Both the position numbers and the translations under genes were made by a program. This document shows, piece by piece, positions 1-18,430 of a stretch of 64,000 bases of DNA. This DNA is from Stereum hirsutum FP-91666 SS1 (lineage: Eukaryota > Basidiomycota > Agaricomycetes > Russulales > Stereaceae), in NCBI RefSeq assembly GCF_000264905.1, contig NW_006763142.1, positions 289,353-353,352 of the forward strand, read 5' to 3'. The notes below the pieces were generated by a model that saw only the letters and a list, made by a program, of their open reading frames with translations, did not search any database and was not told where the DNA came from. The first letter of the stretch is position 1. Every line of letters begins with the position of its first letter.

Positions 1-1834
1 CTTCAGGGGTGAGCTCTGTGTTCCGTGGTAACGAGAAGGACGGAGGAAGAGAAAGTGAACGAAGAAATAGAGGAAAGTACGAATCAGCGTGGCGAGGAGG
101 AGAATGAAACAGGATGCAAAGTCGAAGGTAGTTAGTGGGTGGGGAAAGTGAGGAGAAAATCAACGACGTACGGAGGTCTCCAGCAGCGAGATATCCTTGC
201 AACCTTTCTTTCTTGCTCGACGTTCTATTCAAGTCCAGAAAAATCGCATCAATGAGCAAATTCTAAGACATACACAGTGAAAAGAAAAGAAAAGGTGTTA
301 AACGCACGTGACGACGACCGCGCCCTTCGCCTTCACCCACGCCAGGAGAACCTGCTCCGGGGTCGTCTCGAGCCGTGCCGCGATATCGTTCACAGGCTTA
401 TCAACTGGTCCGCCAGGTTCGGAGGTCAGAGGGCTTTATGTCCATTAGCAAGTTGCATATTGATAGAGATGGACGAGAAGAGCGCTTTTAGTAGTGAATT
501 GTTGGACAGTCAAGAGGGAGACGGAGATGTGAAGGAAGGGATTGGTTGCGGTGTTACGGGATTTAATTGGTTGGATAGAGGATGCCGGGCAGGATACGAA
601 TGAACAGTCAAAGAGAGAATCAAGGCGACGCACATCAACGCGCTATACGCCTCGATAGTAATCCCATGCACGGCCGCAGTGGCGAGAATGGGTGCTTGTT
701 GGAGGTAGACGTAGGGGTGAAGCAAGATCTGTTCACGGAAAGTGAAGGGAGGTTAGTGTTGGTGTCTCAAGGTCATGCAAATAAATGAATAAAATTGTCG
801 GAAGGGAGCAGAGGACGGAGATGATAGGGGGTGGCGCTACGCCACATTGTGCGGGGCCAGGTAATTATAAAAGGCTGAGGTTATTTTTGGATGGGAGCTG
901 CGTGCCACGGATTTGGAACAGGATGCGTTGTACATGTGGTTGAGCTGGGAGTTTTGCGAGCGCCATGATTGCGAACGAGACAGGGAAAGGCGGAGGTGCA
1001 AGGGAAGCAGAGAGTGAAGCACACCTGATTGGCAGCAGGCTTGACTTTCGCGGATGCGAGGAGCGTCTCCAGTTCTGCGACGCCAAAGTTGCTTATGCCA
1101 ATACTCCTGCAACCCAAGAGTGCACATCCGTGAGAAGAATGGTTAAAAAACGGAAAGACAGACCACGAATGAGAATGACGATGGGAACGGAGGTGAAGTG
1201 GGTGTAGCTAAAAGGTAAGAAACGCACTTCGCCAGGCCGTCGCTCTTCAACTTCTCCATCTTCGCCCACGCAGTTGGGATATCGGGCGTGGCGAGGCGTG
1301 GGTGGTGGATGAGATATAGGTCGACGTAAGATACGCCCAACTATGCATGTTCCAACGATTAGGGACCATAACGAGTGGAAAGATATGGCTGGGAAATATT
1401 TGTGTACATTCTTCAAGCTGTTCTGAATACTCGTCTCGATATCTAGCCCATCCCTTCCAGAGAACTTTGTAGTGATGAAGACGTCAGAACGAGCAAGTCC
1501 CGACTCGTGAAAGGCTCTTCCAGCCTCTTCTTCGTTTCCGTATGCTTGAGCCGTATCTATACGCAAATGTGAAATCGAGCAGACGCTTCAGTCAGCTCTC
1601 GACACTGAGCATCGTTGAAGAGAGCACTGAACGCACCAATGTGGTCGAAGCCTACAGAGAGGGCCTGTTCTACTTGATCAATCGGACCCTGGCCGTTTCC
1701 AAGCTTCCAAGTGCCGAACGCGATGGTGGGCATCGCATGTCCTACACGAAATGGGAACATTCTCGTAAGATGAATTCACCAAACCACCGATAAATACGCG
1801 CACCATCGTTGAGGGTAATTGTGTTCCAAGGCAT
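1..1834 (-). CDS. Aldo/keto reductase, 3' end outside the window
   Basis: NAD(P)H-dependent oxidoreductase of the aldo/keto reductase superfamily, a cytosolic TIM-barrel enzyme reducing carbonyls to alcohols; the substrate cannot be read from sequence. Visible in order on the minus strand are LNDGA...MPTIAFGTWKLG near the N terminus, DTAQAYGNEEE (catalytic Asp and Tyr), FITTKFSG (catalytic Lys), VDLYLIHHP (catalytic His), GISNFGVAELE, HPYVYLQQ, and near the C terminus PEQVLLAWVKAKGAVVVT followed by TSSKKERLQGYLAAGDLQLTPE (joined across an intron; cofactor-binding region). I chose the ATG at 1834 because it gives MPWNTITLNDGAR, joined by a 57-bp intron to the conserved MPTIAFGTW; the in-frame ATG at 1760 lies inside that intron. 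At least five introns are evident. The last readable exon reaches position 1, so the stop codon is missing. The family is secure, the substrate unknown. Confidence 0.88.
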
Positions 1835-2079
1835 AAAAGGTGGTATTATTGACCAAGTATATGTCAGCGATGTGGTGGTCAAGAAGAAAGTCAGGGGCAC
1901 CGTCTCAACGGGATTGCGGTGGGACCAGGGCTACATCCGTGGTTGAAATGGCACGCGAACTTGCACGATACCGGCATGATATTAGCCAGATTACAATTGC
2001 TCCCGTTGCCCGTGGATTGAAAGTATTTGAGCGTGCGCTACTCAACAACATGTAGTTATTGCGTCTCACTACAATTTAT

Positions 2080-2163
2080 GGCTACCTGGCGCAATGGTAG
2101 CGCGTTTGACTTCGATTGTCTCTCGCTATCAAAAGGCTGCAGGTTCGAGTCCTGCGGTGGTCA
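2080..2163 (+). tRNA. tRNA-Arg (anticodon TCG) with a 12-nt intron
   Basis: A full cloverleaf can be drawn by hand. The acceptor arm GGCTACC/GGTGGTC has seven pairs including two wobbles. The D arm is GCGC-AATGGTA-GCGC, the anticodon stem TTTGA/TCAAA, and the T arm GCAGG-TTCGAGT-CCTGC with a five-base variable loop. The anticodon loop is too long by 12 nt. Removing 2116-2127, directly 3' of position 37 where nuclear tRNA introns sit, leaves a normal seven-base loop with U33 and anticodon TCG (2112-2114), reading CGA codons. Internal A and B promoter boxes match (TGGCGCAATGGTAGCG and GGTTCGAGTCC). Confidence 0.92.
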
Positions 2164-2183
2164 TGACGTTATTCTTGTCTCCG

Positions 2184-2188
2184 TTTTT
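2184..2188 (+). terminator. RNA polymerase III T-run terminator of the tRNA
   Basis: A run of five T residues 21 nt after the mature tRNA end, the usual Pol III stop signal. Confidence 0.7.
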
Positions 2189-2396
2189 GCTTCTTACCCA
2201 GATTGTCATGCAACCCAGGTTTAGTCTCGATGCTGTTCGACAAAGACCTTACGCCCTGTTTATTTGGCTGAAGCTGACAGGAACATGAAATAGATGTCGA
2301 ATATGAACGATGTGTAGTAGTACAGTGTGCGAAGGGCCGCTGCGACAGAACGAACGAATCTACTCTAGACGTGTAGCCGTGCCCAGTGAATTCCGC

Positions 2397-11442
<9,046 letters not shown>

Positions 11443-11632
11443 GGCTCACGTCTAAGCACTTGTACTCTGGCACGGATGAAAAAATTCGTGAAACTAAAGG
11501 CGATATTCTTGGTCACTATGTGAGGGCATTTCTTGGTGGGGGTGGCTAGGAGACGCGGCTGTGGTAACGATGCGTTTAGTCGATGCAGTTGTGATAGGTC
11601 GCGATGTTGAGCGCTTGGGCAGTGTTCGATTT

Positions 11633-12712
11633 TACGTCACTGTGGCACGATTGTGGCCCACATATAAGCGTGTAAATGTCCCTTCATTTCCCTTCGTTCA
11701 CTTGAAGTTTGGTCTCTCAGGCGCAGATGCAGTTCGCGTTCGCTTGGTCAAACAAAAGAAAAGGCGCAAGACTCCACGATGGTGATTGTTGAAAGATAGG
11801 GAGCAAATACGCTCCAATGACACAGAATATTTCAGGGATAACAACAGAACACATACAACACAGCAAGACGACGATAGCAAAACACAAACGATGAACAACA
11901 TCGAAACGGGCCCTTAGTACCCTCAACTTAAAAAGCAAAGAGAGCGTTTGAAGGGTTCAGCATGTAAGGCTGGCGGTAAAAGAATGCAGACTGGCGACGC
12001 ACCGAGATGAGACTAGTCGTAGTCAGTTACTTAGACTTTATAAAGTACCACAACGGCTGCTCCTCCTCCGGCAAACACAATTCCTTTCTTAAAATGTCAA
12101 GCACCTCCTTCGTATCCTGATCGTCCAGTTGGTGTTCTGGCAACGTATAGTTAGTCCACAGCGTAACGACGGTGTCATACTTCACATGCACAGGCGTCCA
12201 CAATTTGAAGTCTATCCGCTCAAGGGTGACCCATCCGAGATAACGTTCGAGAGAAACGATACCACCGTTGATGTAGATATCTCTGTATTGTCTATTCTGA
12301 CAACTGCTCAGCAGCTCCTCGTACGTGAGGAGTTCGACCCGTTTGACGTAGGCCGTCAGGTCAGCGATCGTTGTGCCGAAGCCAAGGGCCACTTTGACGG
12401 GTAGGCGCATCGCACTGTAGTCCACGGTGAGAGCAAGAGGCAACTGTTCCATCGGTTGCCTGGCCGCACAATATGCATCGTAGTTCTGAATGCTGGCCTG
12501 CACACAGTCAATGTTCGGATTCGAAGAGGACCAAGATGAGAACGTACCTCCTCATCCATTCCATCGTCAGAGCTTACTGAGCTACTAGAGTCATCCGAGT
12601 TATCGAAGTGGGCGTTGAAAATTTCGCCATACATTATTAGAGTAGCGTTAAGGAGATGGAGTGAGGCGATGATGGGAGAGTGAAGAGGGTGGCGGACAGG
12701 ACGGCGCTCATA
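11633..12712. repeat. Segmental duplication, copy A (with small orphan gene)
   Basis: About 1.08 kb that recurs, diverged, at 26153-27242 in the same orientation. Shared blocks extend beyond the coding part: downstream (CACTGTGG...ATTGTGG, TTCGCTTGGTCAAACAAAAG, GGGAGCAAATA..GCTCCAAT) and upstream as far as GACGGCGCTCATA. Flanking DNA on either side does not match. I see no terminal repeats marking it as a transposon. The 190 bp between the BEACH gene start (11442) and this segment should hold the BEACH promoter, but I recognise no box in it. Confidence 0.8.
12027..12634 (-). CDS. Orphan acidic-tailed small protein, duplicated gene copy A
   Basis: I do not recognise the family. Two exons on the minus strand (12548-12634 and 12027-12497) joined by a 50-bp intron (GTACGT...TGCAG) give 185 residues. 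The N terminus is short and acidic/serine-rich (DDSSSSVSSDDGMDEE). The rest is a globular-looking domain with YDAYCAARQPMEQLPLALTV, GFGTTIADLTAYVKRVELL, IYINGGIVSLERYLGWVT, HVKYDTVVTLWTNY and a C-terminal DDQDTKEVLDILRKELCLPE then EEQPLWYFI. No signal peptide or membrane segment is visible. The paralogue at 26.5-27.2 kb keeps these motifs, which supports the reading frame and the intron. Function unknown; it may be a lineage-restricted family spread by segmental duplication. Confidence 0.7.
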
Positions 12713-12847
12713 ACTACTGTATAGCAGTTCGGGCCGTACGGGACCGGGCCTCTCACGCCCCTAACATCGCCACATTTGGACGTCCTTCTGTGGCACTTCG
12801 CTCTCTCAAGGCTGAGATATCTGGACCACGACGATCCGGCTTGTCGA

Positions 12848-13276
12848 GACTCGAGAGGCCCCGGGAAGCTCCACCAAGGGTCTCCCGAAAGTTAGCATAT
12901 TTGAGGCCTCGAAAACGCTGATTTCCTCCCGGAAGTTAGCATATTTTGGACCCCTTCGAGCGAGTTCCTCCCGAAAATAGCATATTTTAGGGCCCAAGTC
13001 AAGGGTTGGGCGCCACGCACTGGGGCAGGCCGGACCCCAGATCTGAAAAATCACAATTTTTGGACTTTTCGTGTTCTCGGCGTGTGCCCAGCAGCTTTCA
13101 GAACCATTGCTGGTCTACATAGTTTTTTCGTTCTTTGGCGGGCCCCGAACTTACACCCAACAAGCACACTCGTGAGTCTGTAGCACCCACTTCGGATTTT
13201 TGCCCCAAAACTGGTCTATATAAAGTGTGGCGCAATGGTGTGGCACCCGATAACCCCTCCCGACTTTAGCATATTT
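12848..13276. repeat. Transposon-end-like repeat block with short subterminal motif
   Basis: Begins with a 41-bp segment (12848-12888; core GGCCCCGGGAAGCT, GGTCTCCCGA) that recurs at 22413-22455. Four direct copies of TAGCATATTT follow, starting at 12893, 12937, 12978 and 13267, each just after a TCCCGA/G-like sequence. A fifth copy in reverse orientation is at 22480-22489. Short motifs repeated near an end are typical of the subterminal regions of DNA transposons. I see no coding capacity between 12713 and 13299. Confidence 0.45.
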
Positions 13277-13299
13277 GACCCCCCAAACCCACCGAAAAC

Positions 13300-13746
13300 T
13301 TAGGGTGCATTCGGCAACCGAGAGCGGCAGATTCTCACCGGATTTCCAGCCACGGATTTCGTCCTCGGCGGCTGGCGCCGAGCCTTCTTCACACTCCGAC
13401 ACTGTCACGGTGGCTACGTGCTTTCGCCACCTCTTATGCGTACCATAACGATAACAGACGACCATTCCACTTTCTCGCATGAAGGCTTTCTGAAGCAGAC
13501 AATCCCTACTCTGAAATGTTTGTTTCTTAATTTCATCTGCAGAGTCATGTTCTGCCGTGCGTTATGAGTCGGGAAGTACGTGACACTGACTGGCTCTCGC
13601 CACTTTGCCTACTAGCTTTGTCTGCCATGTGGCATCGCCCTCCCCTCATCCAGCATACGCTCTGGAGCCCTGATGATACCTTAATCGCGTGCTATAGTGT
13701 TCGTGATGAAGATTTGTGTACGAAAACCTCGGTTATACTTACACGG
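13300..13746 (+). repeat. 447-bp segment, identical to 13944-14390 (left contig end)
   Basis: Matches 13944-14390 base for base as far as I can read, with a constant offset of 644. It starts with TTA then GGGTGCATTCGGCAACC and stops exactly at the run of N. An open frame of about 60 codons inside it looks fortuitous. The two copies are best explained as an unmerged contig overlap. Confidence 0.85.
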
Positions 13747-13943
13747 NNNNNNNNNNNNNNNNNNNNNNNNNNNNNNNNNNNNNNNNNNNNNNNNNNNNNN
13801 NNNNNNNNNNNNNNNNNNNNNNNNNNNNNNNNNNNNNNNNNNNNNNNNNNNNNNNNNNNNNNNNNNNNNNNNNNNNNNNNNNNNNNNNNNNNNNNNNNNN
13901 NNNNNNNNNNNNNNNNNNNNNNNNNNNNNNNNNNNNNNNNNNN
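13747..13943. other. Assembly gap (197 N)
   Basis: Run of N. The 447 bp on its left equal the 447 bp on its right, so it may not stand for missing sequence. Confidence 0.98.
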
Positions 13944-14390
13944 TTAGGGTGCATTCGGCAACCGAGAGCGGCAGATTCTCACCGGATTTCCAGCCACGGA
14001 TTTCGTCCTCGGCGGCTGGCGCCGAGCCTTCTTCACACTCCGACACTGTCACGGTGGCTACGTGCTTTCGCCACCTCTTATGCGTACCATAACGATAACA
14101 GACGACCATTCCACTTTCTCGCATGAAGGCTTTCTGAAGCAGACAATCCCTACTCTGAAATGTTTGTTTCTTAATTTCATCTGCAGAGTCATGTTCTGCC
14201 GTGCGTTATGAGTCGGGAAGTACGTGACACTGACTGGCTCTCGCCACTTTGCCTACTAGCTTTGTCTGCCATGTGGCATCGCCCTCCCCTCATCCAGCAT
14301 ACGCTCTGGAGCCCTGATGATACCTTAATCGCGTGCTATAGTGTTCGTGATGAAGATTTGTGTACGAAAACCTCGGTTATACTTACACGG
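13944..14390 (+). repeat. 447-bp segment, second copy (right contig start)
   Basis: Identical partner of 13300-13746. After it the sequence runs on into AGCCCTTCCATCC and a short GGTGGCAACAA-type triplication (about 14410-14440). From 14391 to 15039 I find no convincing gene; an 85-codon ORF at 14524-14781 has no supporting feature. Confidence 0.85.
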
Positions 14391-15039
14391 AGCCCTTCCA
14401 TCCTTGAAGGTGGCAACAAGGTGGCAACCAAGTGGCAACAGCTAGTAAGTAGTACCTCTAGCAAAAGGTCGTGTAATAATAGCAATAAGTCATAATATAG
14501 TCGTAAGAGGCAGCTCAAGAGAGATGTCGACAGTGCCTCAGATGTCTTGCTTGCCTCTTCCTCTACATTTTGTCACTGTTGATGTTTGTGGTCCCATAGA
14601 CTCGAAATCATACTACTGCAAAATTAACAACTGTGCCTTGATAGATCTGTCTTCGAGTGGTCACATCGTAAATATGCATTTATCTCTGAACGAGATGCTA
14701 CGATTCACTGCGTTGACCGCTTTGTGTGATGAGTGTAGAGCGTCCGTGCTGGACGGTGTAGCCAGTGCAAGTACGAGGTAGAGTAACGTAGCGAGTGTGT
14801 AGCGCAATAACGCGCCCACTCCGTGTAGAACGGCTTGTCGCGAACGATGTGGCACATGCAGCACAAGTGATCATAGTCGTTGTGCTACGACGGTTCCTCT
14901 TCGCCAACTACGTCCTGCGTGCTCTCCTGTGCGACATGTACTACTCTGTGTTTAGGATTCTGTCTACGTGCTCCGGCAATGTTCATGGTATTCCCTTATA
15001 TCTTTGAGCGTGATACTCAGGCGCCACAAACCAACCTCG

Positions 15040-16013
15040 ATGATGGCCTCTACTGGCACATCCCAATCCCTGCGCGACTCGGAACGAGCAGCTCGTACTC
15101 GACTTCGCCAGAATCAGATACGCGTGTCGAATATACTCAAGTTTTACGACAGAATGCCCTCTCCTCCGAGATCGTATCGTTCTTACCAACGGCATGAGGT
15201 CTATGGACCTTCTGACATCCCAGCCTGGTTCTGCTCCTCCATCTGTCTATCACCGCACTCAGGACTCGGCCAAGAAAATAGGAGTCTACTGGCTGGAGAG
15301 GTTGAGTGTGAGGTGAAGTTAGTCCGTTTGCCGGTGAGTACATTTCATTTGTTCCGTGACAAGATACCCTGAAGTCTAAGACTGCTTCGGCAGGGCAAGC
15401 CCTGCAAAACCTGGGAAGACATCTTCGTCAATGATGACGATCCAGGTTGGCGCATCGCGCTGATGCTCACGGTGGTGTTATCGCCTGATTCTGAGGTACT
15501 TGTGTGGTGGCGTCACAGCCCTCCTGCTATTCTCGCCATCTACGACTCGGCTTGGAAGCCTAAGTATGATGACGGACCTTCGTGGTGTCACATGCTCGAC
15601 TTTAACGAGCAGACGTCGTTTGTACACACTCGATTTGGGATCACCGAGTTGTTCGCGAGGCTAGCGTTGATGCATGATAATATTATAGAGGTGAGTATAT
15701 TTCCCAGTTGTTCCCCCCACGGTTCTTTTCTGACATATACTACTATTGGTTAGGGTTTATCACAGAACATGCTTCTCTGGGCAAATTCGGTCTCGGTGGG
15801 TTCTATATTTTTTTTTATATGGTGTATGTGGTGAGATAATTCTTCTTACTTCGAATTCAGCTCGTTTGCAGTGCCCAGCGTTATCTCGCTAACAGCCTTC
15901 CTCAAACACCACCACGCCCATCGGCAGAACTAATAGATGATCACGCTCTGCATATCAATGCGGCCATCGAAGACAGTAGGATCGCCGCCGCCAACTCCGA
16001 GGCTGCTAAGTAG
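15040..16013 (+). CDS. Orphan intron-containing protein, 261 residues
   Basis: Family not recognised. Four exons (15040-15333, 15394-15690, 15754-15795, 15861-16013), all phase 0, have clean GTGAGT/GTGGGT donors and CAG/TAG acceptors and give 262 codons including TAG. The N terminus is basic (SLRDSERAARTRLRQNQIR). The middle is rich in Trp and acidic residues (KPCKTWEDIFVNDDDPGW, EVLVWWRHSPPAILAIYDSA, DDGPSWCHMLDFNE, HTRFGITELFARLALMHDN). The tail is short and Ala-rich. ATGATG at 15040 is taken as start because the frame has no earlier ATG after the repeat. It is soluble by appearance. It lies between transposon-like repeats, so it may be a captured or element-linked gene; that is inference. 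Confidence 0.6.
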
Positions 16014-16494
16014 AAGTTTCGTTTCCTGTGTATGTAGCAGAGGGGATAAGTTGAATGAGGAATCGGTCCCCGAGACATCTTTATGTGCTAATCACTATGT
16101 GCGATGAATGTACCAAGAGCATAGAGAACGAGACATAGAGCGACGACTCAGAGAGAAGGGTACGTTGGGCCACAGTAAGTGACAAGTGTGGCCCTATGCG
16201 TGTCCGAGGGGCGGCGTCTTTCGGCACGCGTGCCGTTTCCGATGAGCACGATTTTCTTCTGCTTTCTCCCAGTTTCTCGTTGTCATCAACGTCCTCGACC
16301 ATGATCTCGCTTATTGCAGAACACAGATACTATTCGGCAGAGGCTGAGTAGCGACGATCCTCAACTCGGTTGCCGCTGTCGCTAATTACTGTGGCGTTAC
16401 TAAGGTGAGTCTATTCAAGTTGACAGTCACCGTCGTGAGCTAGATTATACCCTAATTGACGAACAGGGTCTAATTGGCAGTGGGGATGGATTCA

Positions 16495-16501
16495 TATATA
16501 A
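16495..16501 (+). promoter_or_regulatory. TATA box (TATATAA)
   Basis: TATATAAGGGG followed by a pyrimidine-rich leader and an intron-like GTGAGT...CTTCAG stretch. It resembles the TATA-plus-CT-rich arrangement at 27337 and 28187. The gene it serves is unclear; the nearest plus-strand coding-like segment begins at 17074. Confidence 0.45.
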
Positions 16502-16607
16502 GGGGCCTTCTTTCACCCTTTTCCCTACCTCTGTTGCTCTCGACCTCCGTCTAATCAGTGAGTGTTGCGCACATCCATCATCTCTCTCCTTTCTCTTCAG
16601 TAAATAC

Positions 16608-16768
16608 AGCATTGGGCAGTCGCACTTCGACATACCCTTTGATTTTCTACCCTTTAGCTCTTTCTACAGTCTTGACATATATTTACACTGACCATACCCA
16701 TCACTGCTAGATCCTGGCTGCACAAGCATATACAAGCATTGGGCAGTCGCACTTCGACATACCCTTTG
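16608..16768. repeat. 34-bp direct repeat, 127 bp apart
   Basis: AGCATTGGGCAGTCGCACTT and the following 14 bases occur at 16608-16641 and again at 16735-16768 without a mismatch that I can see. A short local duplication in non-coding DNA. Confidence 0.75.
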
Positions 16769-17073
16769 CTCTGCCACCCGGATTACACGAACTGCACCAG
16801 CTCCTCGACCTCCATTGTCACGTACATACGGACCGAGACCACGCAATCCCTCACGAGCTGCAAGCCATGTCTGATAGGCAGACATATCCGGAGTATACCA
16901 CCATGTCGAAGTCGGGGTAATAGGACTTGTTATTACTACGAACGGATCACCCGGATGGACGTCGACATGGTTCAGGTTCAATCGAAATCGTAGTCTATAC
17001 CGTACGTCCATTCCCGTTTTCTCTCTTCTCTCAAGCTCTCCTCATATACGCCCTCCATTCCAGTGGGAAATCA

Positions 17074-18081
17074 ATGTCATCCATATCGGAAACAATATCT
17101 AACACTCCTCCTACCTCCGATCTTTCGAATGCCCCGCCCTCGTATGAGTACGAACTCAACTCTCCGGTCTGGACCCGCCTCTCCGTCGAGCTCATTTTTT
17201 CAACGCTCCTGTACCTCGCGTTTGCACTGCCCGTCACTGCCCCCCTTCCCCCTATTCCTACGAGATCCACTCCACCTTCACCCTCTCCGTCTTCACTTAC
17301 GGGCCCAAGTTCACCCAATGACGGCACTGCTGTTCGACACCAACAACACGAGAACCAACACCACGAACAACGCCCGAACAAAGTCACGAATAAAACAAAA
17401 ACAACATCATCATCACCTCCCAATAACCTCTCGCATAGACCTCCTCCTCCCCTCCTCCGTCCGCTGTCTCGTCTCACCCACAATCTACGCCTCCCTCGTC
17501 CTGCACACGCATGCCCAAGCCCTCCCGTTCGGTTCGCTCTTTCTTCCGAAATGACCTGTGTTCGGGCAGTTGGACGTGTTAGTGACCCCTCCGCCGTGGA
17601 GCCCCTCCCTCAACCCCTCCTTCAACGCCAAACAGGCACACAAACCCCTCCCCAAATCTCGAATATTCTCCCTCCCCTCCCTTGAATCCACCCTCGACTC
17701 CCTAGCCTCCCACGACACCTTCGCACACCTGCAAAACCTCGCTCTCACGCCCGCAGTACATCGTGCCACGCAATATGGGTGTTGGACGCGGAAATGGGTG
17801 AGGCCGAGGGCTGTGATGATTTGTCAGGCTGCAGGAGGATGTGGCGCCGGCTCAGGTACCGGGTTGGTCTGAATGCATTAGGGGGAGCAGGAGGGGCAGG
17901 AGGAGGTGCAGGAGCGGGTGGAGGAGGGAGAAGAACGTATGGCGGACATACCGAAGTCGCGCCCCTAGCGCTGCCCGTGCTTGCCCACCCGACTGCGCTT
18001 CGCCACCATTGTCAACCTCGCGCTCTCATCGACGTTTGTGTCTACATTGACGCCGTCCTGGTACTGCGTGCGGCATCGTAG
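17074..18081 (+). pseudogene. Degenerate coding-like stretch, possibly an F-box-type remnant
   Basis: A plus-strand ATG at 17074 opens SSISETISNTPPTSDLS then PPSYEYELNSPVWTRLSVEL, faintly like the N-terminal helix of fungal F-box proteins. Further on, other frames give LPSSVRCLVSPTIYASLVLH and ASHDTFAHLQNLALTPAV, which resemble the leucine-rich tails of such proteins. No single frame or simple intron set joins them; Pro/Ser-rich frames overlap and stops intervene. I read it as a decayed gene or chance coding-like DNA. The region 16014-17073 holds nothing else I can name. Confidence 0.25.
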
Positions 18082-18156
18082 CCAAGTGTGCCACAGCTAG
18101 CACTCACCTGTCTACTCGACGTAACACTGTTGTAGCACAAGTATCATACAACGATG

Positions 18157-18163
18157 TATATAA
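18157..18163 (+). promoter_or_regulatory. TATA box upstream of the transposase
   Basis: TATATAAAG about 270 bp before the transposase ATG. The leader between them contains an intron-like stretch, so the distance is acceptable, but the link is inferred. Confidence 0.4.
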
Positions 18164-18430
18164 AGAACGACCGTCGACAATGAGATTACCTTCCCTCTCT
18201 TTGATTGCCCTTGCATGCGTGAGAAAGCATTCGTCTGTGCAAGGACCCACAACCTCTTCTCCAATAGCGGTCCCCATCATTTCTAAGCAGCTCTGTGGTA
18301 CCCTCTGATGTGCGTACTCTTATTTTTCAATGTTGGCTGGCAGATTCACTAATTCTATTCTTTCATATAGTCACACATTTCGCTCTAGGAAAACCTTCCA
18401 GGCCTAGCTGAGCACGTTCTCAAGCTCCCC

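Noticed and set aside
13299..13305. TTAGGG resembling telomere repeat
   Set aside because: Single occurrence that is part of the 25-mer and its preceding TTA.
14524..14781. 85-codon ORF
   Set aside because: No start context, intron support or family features; lies in repeat-flanking DNA.
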